From Streptomyces sp. RFCAC02 (GTDB lineage Bacteria; Actinomycetota; Actinomycetes; Streptomycetales; Streptomycetaceae), in contig NZ_SAUH01000001.1 of the NCBI RefSeq assembly GCF_004193175.1, positions 5,737,501-5,801,500 on the forward strand: a stretch of 64,000 nucleotides of DNA, written 5' to 3'. Numbering within the stretch: position 1 is the first letter of the stretch; each line of letters opens with the position of its first letter. Below, piece by piece: positions 8,044 through 16,561 of this stretch. The notes under the pieces are model-generated. The model did no database searches. It was not told where the DNA came from and saw only the letters and a program-made list of their open reading frames with translations. The position numbers and the translations under genes were made by a program.

Positions 8044-10956
8044 TCACCCGCCCGCGCGCCGCCGCCGCACCTCCGCGACGGCGGCGCGCACGCGTTCCTC
8101 CCGCACCGGGTCGCCGATGCGCCGGGCGACCCGGAGGCAGCCGAGGAGCGGCAGCAGCCGCACGCCGTCGCCGCGGATCCGCGCCACCTCGTCGAACGCG
8201 AGGTCCAGCCGTTCCGCGGCCACCACCCGGTCCGCCGTGCCGAGCGCCGCCACCTGGTGGCCCAGCACCCGCGTCTCCCAGCTGTCGGCGCCCTCCGGCC
8301 GCGGCGGCGGAGGGCCGACCGGGTCCTGGACGTACGCCCGCATCGCGCACTGGGCCGCCGTGCGGTCGGCCCCCAGGGCCGCGTACGCCACGGCCGCCTG
8401 CCTCGCGTACCGGGCCGCGCCCGCGTCGTCCCCCGCCAGCTCGGCGACGCTGCCGCCGAATTCAAGGGCGCCGGCCCGGCCCGGCTCGTGCCCCATCGCC
8501 TCGAACACGGCCCGCGCGTCCGCGAGCATCGACCGGGCCGCCGCCGCGTCGCCGGTCAGCTGTTCGAGCACAGCGGCCGAGCAGCTCACCACCGCGTGCA
8601 GCACCGGCGCGTCCGCGACCTCGTCGCGCAGCCGCAGACAGCGTTCCAGAGCCCGGGGGAGCGGCGTGTCCCCGTACACGAGGAACAGCGACAGGTTGCC
8701 GTACACCTCGGCCGCACCCAGCTCCGCCCCGAACCGCCGCAGCCGCCCGTACGCCGACTCCAGCAGCGCCTCCGCGCGCCCGTAGTCGCCCGCGCGGGCG
8801 GACCGCAGGCCGTCCCACGTCTCCAGCCGCGCCAGGGCGCCCGGATCGTCCACCGCCAGCGCGAGGTCCCGCAGCGCCGGGTGCTCCCGGTCGCGCAGCA
8901 CCGCGTCCGTGACCAGCAGATGACAGGCCGCCGGGGCGTTCGCCGTGTGCCGGGCCGAGGTGACGCGGGGGTCGGCCGTGACGGCGGCGATCCGCGCCAG
9001 CGCCTCGTCCGCCCTGCCCACCGCCCCGAGGGCGTACGTCTCCAGGGCCGCCGTCTCCAGGGCCAGGGCCGCGTCGCCGTCCCCGCCGCCCGAGAGCTCC
9101 CCGGCCCGGGCGCACAGCTCGACCGCCCTCGCCACCTCGGACCGCGCGATGGCCTGCCGCGCCGCCGCCACCAGCGACCGCGCCGCCAGCTCGGTGGCCG
9201 CCGTCTCCGCCGCGGACCCCGGGTCGAACTCCCGCCAGTGCCGCTGCCCGCGCACCGCGTGCAGCACCGCCGGCTCCAGCAGCGACGGGTCGTCCTGCAC
9301 GGACCGCAGCAGCCCCTCGGCGATCGCCACGTGCACCCGCGCCCGGTCGCCGAGGACCATCTGCGCGTACGCCACCTCGGCCGCGATCCGGTTGCCGAAC
9401 AGCCCGGCGGCGTGCAGCTCCTCCAGCGCCCCGTGCAGCTCCGCCTCGGTCAGGCCGCACACCGGGTCGAGGTCACCCGGCGCGATGTCGTGCTCCCCGG
9501 CGCCGAGGCAGGCCAGGACGTGCCGCGCCGCCGCGCCCAGCGGCTCGATGCGTGCCCCGATCACCGCCTCCGCCGACGGCGCGATCTCGTCCGTGATGCC
9601 GTCGCCCGCCAGCGCGGCGAGCTGTTCGAGGAACAGCGGGTTGCCCCGGCCGCGCCGCACCAGCAGCTCGGCGGTCCCGGCGGCGTGCAGCGTGAGGTCC
9701 CCGCCGACGGCGTCGAGCAGCGCCTCCGCGTCCGCGTCCGTGAGCGGCGGCACCCGGTACGTCCGGTCGGCGCCGTACCGGTCCGTGTCACGCCCGGCCA
9801 GTACGAAGACGCACCGGCCGGCGCCCCCGGGCAGCGGGCGCAGCAGGTCGCGGAAGGCGGGTGACGCGTGGTGGAAGTCGTCCACCAGCAGGACGACGGC
9901 GCCCTGCCGCTCGCCGGCCTCGGCCAGCGACCGGCGTACCGTCCAGGCCAGTTCCCTGGGCGACGGGGCCGGACCGCCGCCCCTGCGGGGCGCGGCACGG
10001 CCGGTGTCAGCCACGGCGGCGGCCAGGTCGCGGCGCACCCGCTCCAGACGCACCAGCTCGTGGTCGGCGTCGCCGGGGCGGCAGGTGACGCGGACGACCG
10101 CGCCGGGGCCGCCGTCCTCCCGAGCCAGCGCGTCGGCGAGCCGGTCGAGCACCCGGGACTTGCCGCTGCCGATCTCGCCGCGCAGCGCCAGCACGGTCAC
10201 CCCGCCGCGGGCCGCCGCGTCCAGCACGTCGCGCCGCAGCCGGCCGAGCAGATCGGTCTGGTTCACGAACGTGCCGCCGGCCGCGCCCCGCGCGCCCGCC
10301 GCCCCGTCGGGGACGGCCGCCCAGGCGCGCAGCGGCCGTGCGAAGCCCTTCGCCGCGACCGGCGGCACCGGCTCGCACCGGACGCGGTCGCGGACCAGCA
10401 GCCAGGTGCGGACGTCCACGACCACGCCGTCCGCCGGGGCCGCCGCCTGGAGCCTGGCGGCGCGGTTCATCACCGGCCCGGTGGCGAACGACGAGTCGCG
10501 GTCCGTGGTCACCGCGCGCCCCGACGCGAGGCCGAAGCGCACCGTGAGCCGTACGCCGTGCCGTGCGGTGAACTCCGCGTTGCGCGCCGCGAGGCCGGCC
10601 AGCGCGTCGAGTGCCCCGCGGACGGCGCGCACCGCGTCGTCCTCGCCCGCCGCGTCCGCGCCGAAGACGCCGACCACCGCGTCGCCGATGAACTTCTCCA
10701 GGCGCCCGCCCGCCGCCGTCAGCGCCCCGCCGACCTCGGCGAAGTACCCCTCCAGGATGCCGTGCCACACCTGCGGGTCGAAGCGCTCCGCCAGCCGCGT
10801 CGAGCCCGAGATGTCGCAGAACACGACCGTGACGAGACGCAGCCGCGACGGTTCCGGCGCCTGCGCGAGCGAGCCGCCGCAGTACATGCAGAACACCGCC
10901 ATCGGCGGATTCACCGCGTGGCACGCCGCGCACGCGAGACCGTCACCGCTCACCAC
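8044..10956 (-). CDS. Adenylate/guanylate cyclase-domain AAA-TPR regulator
   Basis: A 970-aa cytosolic protein with four parts. A short zinc ribbon has Cys at 9, 12, 23 and 26. A class III cyclase domain spans about 40-210, with FCDISGS (Asp48) and GDAVVGVFG (Asp92) as the likely metal-binding aspartates. A STAND/AAA-type ATPase follows with Walker A GEIGSGKS at 260-267. The C-terminal half is a helical TPR-like array. Such proteins are thought to sense a ligand through the repeats. It starts with GTG inside the end of the 62-aa peptide gene, so it is the last gene of the leftward peptide operon and may regulate it. An upstream or adjacent second GTG is also possible. Confidence 0.8.
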   Translation of the reverse strand: MVSGDGLACAACHAVNPPMAVFCMYCGGSLAQAPEPSRLRLVTVVFCDISGSTRLAERFDPQVWHGILEGYFAEVGGALTAAGGRLEKFIGDAVVGVFGADAAGEDDAVRAVRGALDALAGLAARNAEFTARHGVRLTVRFGLASGRAVTTDRDSSFATGPVMNRAARLQAAAPADGVVVDVRTWLLVRDRVRCEPVPPVAAKGFARPLRAWAAVPDGAAGARGAAGGTFVNQTDLLGRLRRDVLDAAARGGVTVLALRGEIGSGKSRVLDRLADALAREDGGPGAVVRVTCRPGDADHELVRLERVRRDLAAAVADTGRAAPRRGGGPAPSPRELAWTVRRSLAEAGERQGAVVLLVDDFHHASPAFRDLLRPLPGGAGRCVFVLAGRDTDRYGADRTYRVPPLTDADAEALLDAVGGDLTLHAAGTAELLVRRGRGNPLFLEQLAALAGDGITDEIAPSAEAVIGARIEPLGAAARHVLACLGAGEHDIAPGDLDPVCGLTEAELHGALEELHAAGLFGNRIAAEVAYAQMVLGDRARVHVAIAEGLLRSVQDDPSLLEPAVLHAVRGQRHWREFDPGSAAETAATELAARSLVAAARQAIARSEVARAVELCARAGELSGGGDGDAALALETAALETYALGAVGRADEALARIAAVTADPRVTSARHTANAPAACHLLVTDAVLRDREHPALRDLALAVDDPGALARLETWDGLRSARAGDYGRAEALLESAYGRLRRFGAELGAAEVYGNLSLFLVYGDTPLPRALERCLRLRDEVADAPVLHAVVSCSAAVLEQLTGDAAAARSMLADARAVFEAMGHEPGRAGALEFGGSVAELAGDDAGAARYARQAAVAYAALGADRTAAQCAMRAYVQDPVGPPPPRPEGADSWETRVLGHQVAALGTADRVVAAERLDLAFDEVARIRGDGVRLLPLLGCLRVARRIGDPVREERVRAAVAEVRRRRAGG

Positions 10957-11138
10957 ACGACGCCACCGCCTTCCAGACCGTGCCCCTCCACGTCGCCCGC
11001 CACGTCGCCGATCTTGTGCCGGATGCGCACGAGGACCTCGATCTCCTCGTCGGTGAGGGAGTCCAGGGCGGCGAGCTGCTCCGGGCTCAGGCCGTCGGGG
11101 TCGAGCCCGAGCGGTGCCAGGCGTGATCGGTCGGTCAT
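10950..11138 (-). CDS. 62-aa candidate RiPP precursor, aroma-sacti-like
   Basis: A 62-aa peptide starting MTDRSRLAPLGLDPDGLSPE and ending DVEGHGLEGGGVVW. A helical acidic leader-like part (LSPEQLAALDSLTDEEIEVL) is followed by a glycine-rich tail that ends in tryptophan. This resembles the actinomycete 'aroma-sacti cluster' peptides, which sit beside radical SAM genes and end in an aromatic residue; I rely on memory of that family. It overlaps the heme-oxygenase-like gene by 4 nt and the cyclase gene by 7 nt, inside an operon with three radical SAM genes. It has no cysteine, so a classical sactionine thioether cannot form; C-C or C-O links, or epimerisation, are more likely if it is a substrate. 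It could instead be an accessory recognition protein. Confidence 0.7.
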   Translation of the reverse strand: MTDRSRLAPLGLDPDGLSPEQLAALDSLTDEEIEVLVRIRHKIGDVAGDVEGHGLEGGGVVW

Positions 11139-11770
11139 GGGTCGGCCCCCAGTTCTGTCAACAGCTCCACCAGTCCGTACGCGGTGGCCAGCGCGCTCGT
11201 GCGCACGAGCCGGCGCCGGCCCGCGTCGAGCGGCAGTTCCGCCAGCAGCCGCTCCAGGGCGGCGCCGTGGCCGAGGTCGAGTTCCGCGTGGCGCGCGAGC
11301 GTCCGGAACGCGTCGGGCGGCAGCCCCGTGCGTCCCGCGAGCAGCGCGTCGGCGCCCGGCCGGGGCGGGTTCCATTCGAGGACGGCGATGTGCCCGAGCA
11401 GCGCCACCGGGTGGGCGTGCCGCAGGTAGTAGTACTGGGCTCCCGCGAGCCGGGCCACGGCCGGGGATGGCACGCGGTCCACGAGGTCGCCCGGACTCCC
11501 GCCGGACGCGGCGTAGTCCTCGGCGAGCCACACCTCGTGGCCGTTCTCCTCGGCCGCCTGCTCGGCGAAGTACGCCGCGAGGCGGGTCTCGCCGCGCCGC
11601 ACCGACTCCGCGAGCGCGTCGGCCAGCAGGGGAGAGGTCGCCCGCACCAGGTCGTGGGAGGTGAGGAGCCAGCGGCGGTACGCGGCGGCGGTGGACACCG
11701 AACGCCACATGGCCGCCGACGCCCGCCGCAGGTCGGGGCTCACCACGTCCAGCAGTCCGCGCAGCGTCAT
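11135..11770 (-). CDS. Heme-oxygenase-like / iron-containing redox enzyme family protein
   Basis: A 211-aa all-helical protein resembling the TenA/PqqC/heme-oxygenase-like superfamily. Candidate metal ligands are in EQAAEENGHEVW (Glu and His, about residues 67-78) and HAELDLGHGAAL near 165-176. Diiron members of this superfamily (HDOs) oxidise amino acids or fatty acids, and PqqC-type members act in peptide-derived cofactor synthesis. It sits between a radical SAM gene (4-nt overlap) and the 62-aa peptide (4-nt overlap), so it is likely a maturation enzyme of the peptide operon. The exact reaction is unknown. Confidence 0.7.
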   Translation of the reverse strand: MTLRGLLDVVSPDLRRASAAMWRSVSTAAAYRRWLLTSHDLVRATSPLLADALAESVRRGETRLAAYFAEQAAEENGHEVWLAEDYAASGGSPGDLVDRVPSPAVARLAGAQYYYLRHAHPVALLGHIAVLEWNPPRPGADALLAGRTGLPPDAFRTLARHAELDLGHGAALERLLAELPLDAGRRRLVRTSALATAYGLVELLTELGADP

Positions 11771-12747
11771 TCCGCTCCTCCCTCCGCCGCCCCCGACGTC
11801 AGGCCCGCGGCGTACGCCGCCCGCCGCGCGAGGACGCGCCGCGCCGCCGGGTCGGCGGCGGCCCGCCGCGCTGCCGCCCAGCACGGCCCGCACACCGAAC
11901 GGGCCGTGTCCGGCACCACACCGGCGAGCCCGACGGGACCCGCCGTGCGCATCAGCCGCAGCACCGGGTCGGCGCGGAAGGCGGCCAGGGCGGCGCCCAC
12001 GCCGGCGCCCGTCACGCGCCGCCGCAGCGCGTCGGGACCCGAACCGGTGATCACCGACTCGTTGCAGCACGCGGTGACCACGCCGTCGTAGCGCACGGTC
12101 GGCGAGTCCAGCAGCGCGCAGGGGCCGAAATCGGCGGACGGGCGGCCCGGCCCGGCGGGGAAGTGCCGCGCGCCGCGCCCGGCCGGCAGCCGCGGGACGA
12201 CGCTCACCTCGGCCGCCGGGTGCGTGAAGCCCGCAGCCGGCGGTCCCCCGTCCGGCCCGGCCAGCACCTGGAGCACCAGATGGCAGCCCGCCGCCAGCAC
12301 CGCTTCCGCTGCCCGCGCCGGCGTGCCGCCGCCCATGCCGGGCCGTTCGGCGTGGAACACGTCGGTGCTCAGGTAGACGGTGCCGACCGACGCAAGCACG
12401 GCGCGGACCCAGGCGGGCACGGCGCGCCGCGCCCAGGAACCGCTGGTGAACACGACCACGGCCTTGCCCGCGTCGCCCAGCCGCCGCACGGCGTACTCGA
12501 GTCCGCGCCGCTCCGCGAACGGCTCCCCGCCGGTGATGGCCACCGCGCGCAGCCCGGGCAGGTCCGCGAGCCCTCCCACGATCCCCTCGAACAGCGGCCG
12601 GTCCGTGATCGTCGGCCCCCGGGCCACCGAACCGACCGAGCAGTGCGCGCACTCCACCGGGCACCGGTCCGTCAGGAACAGCGCCACCGTCGCCCCGGGC
12701 ACGCGCCGCAGCGCCGTCGCCCCCGCGTGCGTCAGACGTCGTCTCAC
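11767..12747 (-). CDS. Radical SAM protein, first of three in peptide operon
   Basis: A 326-aa radical SAM enzyme. The Fe-S cluster motif CPVECAHC gives Cys 29, 33 and 36 (Cx3Cx2C), and ITGGEPF is the SAM-binding GGEP motif. C-terminal cysteines occur in CALLDSP, TACCNE and VCGPCW, suggesting an auxiliary cluster like a shortened SPASM. It would generate a 5'-deoxyadenosyl radical to modify a peptide. It overlaps both neighbours by 4 nt and resembles the adjacent radical SAM protein (12744-13766), so the pair probably arose by duplication. The substrate is presumably one of the small peptides in the locus. Confidence 0.85.
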   Translation of the reverse strand: MRRRLTHAGATALRRVPGATVALFLTDRCPVECAHCSVGSVARGPTITDRPLFEGIVGGLADLPGLRAVAITGGEPFAERRGLEYAVRRLGDAGKAVVVFTSGSWARRAVPAWVRAVLASVGTVYLSTDVFHAERPGMGGGTPARAAEAVLAAGCHLVLQVLAGPDGGPPAAGFTHPAAEVSVVPRLPAGRGARHFPAGPGRPSADFGPCALLDSPTVRYDGVVTACCNESVITGSGPDALRRRVTGAGVGAALAAFRADPVLRLMRTAGPVGLAGVVPDTARSVCGPCWAAARRAAADPAARRVLARRAAYAAGLTSGAAEGGAE

Positions 12748-13766
12748 CGACCCCTCCAGCCGAGCTCCACCGCGTCGCCGAAGCGTCCCGCGCCCCAGCG
12801 CCTGGCGAGGTCGCGGGGCCGCAGGCCGTCGAGCAGCGCCTCGACGGCCACCGTCATCCCGGCCGGCACCTCAGGGGCCGCCCCGAGCCCGACGCACGTC
12901 GCGCAGTACCCGTCGCACACGGGGGAGCCCGTGCGGCGTGCCGTCTCGACCGGGCCGAGGACCCGTACAGCGCGCAGCACCGCGTCCTGCGCCGACCGGC
13001 GTCTGATCTCCGGCCACCCGTCCCGTTCCGCGTGCCCGATGATCAGGTGCCGGGGCCGGTGCCGCCGGGCCAGGCTCTGGCGGGGGCAGGCGAGCACCGT
13101 GCCGTCGATGTCGAGCAGCGGCCACTGCGCGAACTCGCACGGATCGGCCGCCGCGTGCCCGGGACCGGCCCGCTCTGGCGCGGTGAACGCCCGCGCGCGG
13201 CCGGTCGGCTGCACCCGGCCGACGAGGGCCGGCACCCGGTCCCCGAACACGGCCCGCACATCGGCCAGTACCGCTTCGGTGTACGCGTCGTCGTCCGACG
13301 TGATGTGCACGCTCACCTCCGGCACGAGGCCGGCGACCGTCTCCAGGGCCGCCAGGGCGCCGGCGCGCGGCACCTCCCGTTCGTGGAAGGCGTCCAGGCT
13401 CGCCGAGAAGTGGTCGACGCCGGCCAGCGCCCGCAGCACCGGGGGCGGCACCCGGCCGTCGCGCGCGAAGAACATGCCCGACAGCACGGCGGTCCGCGCG
13501 CCGACCGCGCGGCAGCGTGCCGCGATGCCGGCGACCAGCGCGGGGCGCAGCAAAGGCTCGCCCCCGGACATGAGGACGGCCTCGGGGCGGTCGGCGGCCG
13601 TGAACGTCTCGGCGAACCGCAGGAACGGCGCCGCGCCGTACTGGGGCGCCCCGGGTCCCGACCGGGTCGAGCAGTGGGCGCAGCTCAGCGGGCAGCGGTC
13701 GGTCAGGGCGAGGAGCAGCCCCGCCGCCGGCCGGGTCCGCAGCCGCAGCAGGTCGGCCAGATGCAC
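12744..13766 (-). CDS. Radical SAM protein, second of three in peptide operon
   Basis: A 340-aa radical SAM protein with the cluster motif CPLSCAHC (Cys 25, 29, 32) and the SAM motif MSGGEPLL. C-terminal cysteines in CEFAQWP, LACPRQ and CDGYCATC suggest auxiliary iron-sulfur binding. N-terminal sequence and architecture parallel the following gene at 11767-12747, with which it overlaps by 4 nt. Two similar radical SAM proteins side by side may form a heterodimer or act on different positions of the same peptide. The gap to the upstream GAF gene is only 13 nt. Confidence 0.85.
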   Translation of the reverse strand: MHLADLLRLRTRPAAGLLLALTDRCPLSCAHCSTRSGPGAPQYGAAPFLRFAETFTAADRPEAVLMSGGEPLLRPALVAGIAARCRAVGARTAVLSGMFFARDGRVPPPVLRALAGVDHFSASLDAFHEREVPRAGALAALETVAGLVPEVSVHITSDDDAYTEAVLADVRAVFGDRVPALVGRVQPTGRARAFTAPERAGPGHAAADPCEFAQWPLLDIDGTVLACPRQSLARRHRPRHLIIGHAERDGWPEIRRRSAQDAVLRAVRVLGPVETARRTGSPVCDGYCATCVGLGAAPEVPAGMTVAVEALLDGLRPRDLARRWGAGRFGDAVELGWRGR

Positions 13767-13779
13767 AACGACCCCTCCG

Positions 13780-14367
13780 TCACGACAGCAGTTTCGTCAG
13801 GGCGTCGACCAGGTCCTCCACGGCGTCCTCCTTCTCCGGACCGACCCGGTCCACGAGCGCGGCGAACCGGGTGACCACCCCCGACACCTCGGCCCGCCGG
13901 GCACGCGCCCTGCGGTCGGCGAGCATCAGGGCGAGGGCCGCGCAGCTCTGGTTGGCCAGCTCGGTCAGCAGGTCGATGGCCGACAGCTCGCCGATGCCGT
14001 CCAGCCGGGGATCGAGCACCTCGAGCACGCCCAGCACGTCGCCGTCGTGCTCGATCGGCGCGGCGAGGATCGTGTCGGGGACGAGCCCGGTGCCGGCGGC
14101 GAAGTCCCGGTTGAACCGCTCGTCGTCCGCGACGCCGCGCACGACGATGGGCTCGCCCGTGCCCGCGACCCAGCCGGCGATGCCGTGGTCGGCGGGGATG
14201 GCGACACCGATCAGCCGGTCCTCGCCCTCGCCGGACGACGCCTCGAAGACCAGCTCTTGCGACTCCTGGTCGTACAGGCACACCGAGGCGGCCGACGCGG
14301 CGAACGACAGGCGCGCGAGCCGGACCGTGGAGCGGAGGATCTCGTCATGGGTCGCGGTGGGATTCAT
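13780..14367 (-). CDS. GAF-domain protein
   Basis: A 195-aa protein made almost entirely of one GAF domain (about 10-165: SVCLYDQESQELVFEASSG, then GIAGWVAGTGEP and ILAAPIEHDGDVLGVLEV). GAF domains bind small ligands or cofactors or sense redox state. There is no output domain and no signal peptide, so it probably senses something and acts by contact with a partner. It lies between the subtilase gene (4-nt overlap) and the second radical SAM gene. It may tune peptide maturation or link the operon to the C-terminal cyclase regulator; this is inference. Confidence 0.75.
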   Translation of the reverse strand: MNPTATHDEILRSTVRLARLSFAASAASVCLYDQESQELVFEASSGEGEDRLIGVAIPADHGIAGWVAGTGEPIVVRGVADDERFNRDFAAGTGLVPDTILAAPIEHDGDVLGVLEVLDPRLDGIGELSAIDLLTELANQSCAALALMLADRRARARRAEVSGVVTRFAALVDRVGPEKEDAVEDLVDALTKLLS

Positions 14368-15203
14368 GCTCGTGTGCTCCTCGCCGGTCTGCGCTCCACG
14401 TTGTCGGCGACGGCGGCGAGCACGTGCCGGAGCTGCGCGGTGCGGAAACGGGGGTGGCGCTCCAGCACGCGGGCGGCGAGACCGGCCACGTGCGGGGTCG
14501 CGAAGCTGTTGCCGGAGACGACCTTGGTGCCGCCGCCCGGCCAGGGGACCCGGACGTTCACCCCCGGCGCGAACACGTCCACCGGCGGTTCCGGGTTCAC
14601 CTCCAGGTACTCGGGGTCGTCCACGGCGTGCGACCCGACCGAGATGACGGACGGGAAACGCCATGGATAGCTGATGATCGGACTGTTGTGGGCCGCCGAC
14701 ACGAGGGTCACGCCCGCGAACCAGGCGCGGTCGGCGAGGTCGTGCAGCCGCTCCTTGAGCGCCTCCTTGCGCGTCGACAGGCTCATGTTCACCAGGTCGA
14801 AACGCTGGTCCACGGCCCACTGGAGGGCGGCGAGCATCGCCTCGCCGTTGCCGCGCAGGTTGCGCGTCAGCACGCGGACGCTCGTCGTCTCGCAGTCGGG
14901 GGCCAGCCGCCGGATGATGCCCGCGCACGCCGTGCCGTGCCCGGCGACGTCCCCCACGTCGTCCGGCCCGACGGTCCACCCGCCGCCGTCCGTCTCCGCC
15001 GCCGCGAACAGCGCGACGTCGCCCACCAGCGGATGCGACGGATCGACGCCGCTGTCGATGACGCACACCCGCACGCCGCGTCCCGTCGCGTCCCCCCACG
15101 CCCAGGCACGGTCCACCGCGCCGGGCAGCGGCAGCACGTCGGGCGGCACGGTCGCGCCGGTCGAGGTGTGCGCGAACCGCACGGTGCGCGCCGCGCCGCT
15201 CAT
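14364..15203 (-). CDS. S8 subtilisin-like peptidase, cytosolic
   Basis: A 279-aa subtilase with a complete catalytic triad: Asp50 (CVIDSGVD), His89 (GHGTACAGI) and Ser233 (GNSFATPHV); the oxyanion Asn is probably in SAAHNSP. There is no signal peptide and no inhibitor propeptide, so it should act inside the cell. In a peptide locus that points to leader removal or to cleavage of a modified precursor before export by the MFS protein. It overlaps the SPASM enzyme gene and the GAF gene by 4 nt each. The length equals a bare catalytic domain. Confidence 0.87.
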   Translation of the reverse strand: MSGAARTVRFAHTSTGATVPPDVLPLPGAVDRAWAWGDATGRGVRVCVIDSGVDPSHPLVGDVALFAAAETDGGGWTVGPDDVGDVAGHGTACAGIIRRLAPDCETTSVRVLTRNLRGNGEAMLAALQWAVDQRFDLVNMSLSTRKEALKERLHDLADRAWFAGVTLVSAAHNSPIISYPWRFPSVISVGSHAVDDPEYLEVNPEPPVDVFAPGVNVRVPWPGGGTKVVSGNSFATPHVAGLAARVLERHPRFRTAQLRHVLAAVADNVERRPARSTRA

Positions 15204-16561
15204 CCCGCGCCCACGGGCCGGTAGCCGAGGCCGCGCGCGACCGCGTCGAGCCGCTCGGGCCAGTTGAACTTGACGCTGGGGCACGGCCGGTGGCCCTCCC
15301 GCCACAGCTTGGGGCAGCTCCCGCCGCACACCGGCAGCAGCGGGCAGCGGCCGCACTGCTGCTTTCCGTCGCCCACCTGGTCGTACCAGTCGTCGAACTG
15401 CCCGGCGGGCCGCGGCGCGGAGTCGGCCAGTCCGTCCACCGTGGCGACGACCCCCGTGGCCTCGGCGCCGGGCACCAGCGGGTGCTCGGAGCAGGCGAAG
15501 ACCCGGCCCGACGGGTCCAGGATCTCCCGCCGCCGCGAGGTCGCGGCGCAGGTGGTGCGCTTGACGACGTTCGGCATGGCCGGGAAGCCGAGCCCGAGGC
15601 GCCGCGCCAGCCGCAGCCACTCGGCCTCGCGCCGGGCGTAGCGCCTGGCCTCCAGCTCGACGGCGGACACGTCGTTGCCCCAGGAGTGGACCGGCATGGG
15701 GTGCACCTCGACCTGCGGGGACGCGAGGCCGAAGCACGCGAGGTCCACCAAGAGGTCGGCGACGTCGTCCTCGTTGGTCTCGTCGACGTTCATGCGGATG
15801 CCGATCCGCAGCCCGGGCACGGTCCGCTCCCGCACCGCACGGGCCAGCGCGGCGACGGTGCGGTGGAAGCTGCCGCGCCCGTTCCGCTTGAGGCGGCGCC
15901 GGTCGTGCACCGCCTGCGGGCCGTCGATCGTGACCTCCAGGGCGGCGACCTTGAGGTCGTGATGCAGTTCGTGGAGGGTGCGCGGGGTCAGCAGGCTGCC
16001 GTTCGTCACGAGGCGGGCGCGGTAACGCTTCCCGTGCTCCCCGGCCGCCGCGAGGAAACGCCGCGTCATGTCCCGCACGACGCGCAGCGCGAGCAGCGGT
16101 TCGCCGCCGAACCAGGTGACGGTGACCTCGTCCACCTCCGGGTCGGCGAACATGGCCTCGACGCGCGCGACGACCCGCTCCACCCGCGCGCGGTCCACCG
16201 GGGCCTTGAAGTGCTCCTGGCCGCAGTAGTCGCACGCCATGTTGCAGTAGCTCGTCGGCATGATCGTCACGCCGCGCGCGCCCGGCGCGTCCGACGCCGC
16301 GCGGTAGCCGGCGAGGACGGCGCCGAGTTCGTCCTCGGCCGTGTCCACGACGGCGTGCCGGGCGGCCAGGTCGGACAGACCGTCGGCGCCGATGGCCGCG
16401 ATGGCGTCCGCGTCGCCCCGGGCCAGCAGTGCCGCCGTGTCCGCGTCCACGGCGAAGGCGGCCGCGTCGCGCGCCGAGTACGCCATCCGCACGGTACGCC
16501 CCGCGCCGTCGCGGTACTCCGTGTCGCCCAGCAGCAGGTAGCGGCTGCGTGCCCAGGTCAT
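15200..16561 (-). CDS. Radical SAM/SPASM peptide maturase
   Basis: A 453-aa radical SAM enzyme with an N-terminal region of about 95 residues, which may be the peptide-recognition part, followed by the cluster motif CNMACDYC (Cys 106, 110, 113) and WFGGEPLL. The C-terminal SPASM domain has seven or more cysteines (TTCAATS, FACSEHP, QCGRCPLLPVCGGSCPKLW, CPSVKFNW) for two auxiliary 4Fe-4S clusters. This architecture is typical of RiPP enzymes that form sactionine, ether or carbon-carbon links. It is the strongest single indicator that the operon modifies a ribosomal peptide. It overlaps both neighbours by 4 nt. Confidence 0.9.
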   Translation of the reverse strand: MTWARSRYLLLGDTEYRDGAGRTVRMAYSARDAAAFAVDADTAALLARGDADAIAAIGADGLSDLAARHAVVDTAEDELGAVLAGYRAASDAPGARGVTIMPTSYCNMACDYCGQEHFKAPVDRARVERVVARVEAMFADPEVDEVTVTWFGGEPLLALRVVRDMTRRFLAAAGEHGKRYRARLVTNGSLLTPRTLHELHHDLKVAALEVTIDGPQAVHDRRRLKRNGRGSFHRTVAALARAVRERTVPGLRIGIRMNVDETNEDDVADLLVDLACFGLASPQVEVHPMPVHSWGNDVSAVELEARRYARREAEWLRLARRLGLGFPAMPNVVKRTTCAATSRRREILDPSGRVFACSEHPLVPGAEATGVVATVDGLADSAPRPAGQFDDWYDQVGDGKQQCGRCPLLPVCGGSCPKLWREGHRPCPSVKFNWPERLDAVARGLGYRPVGAG

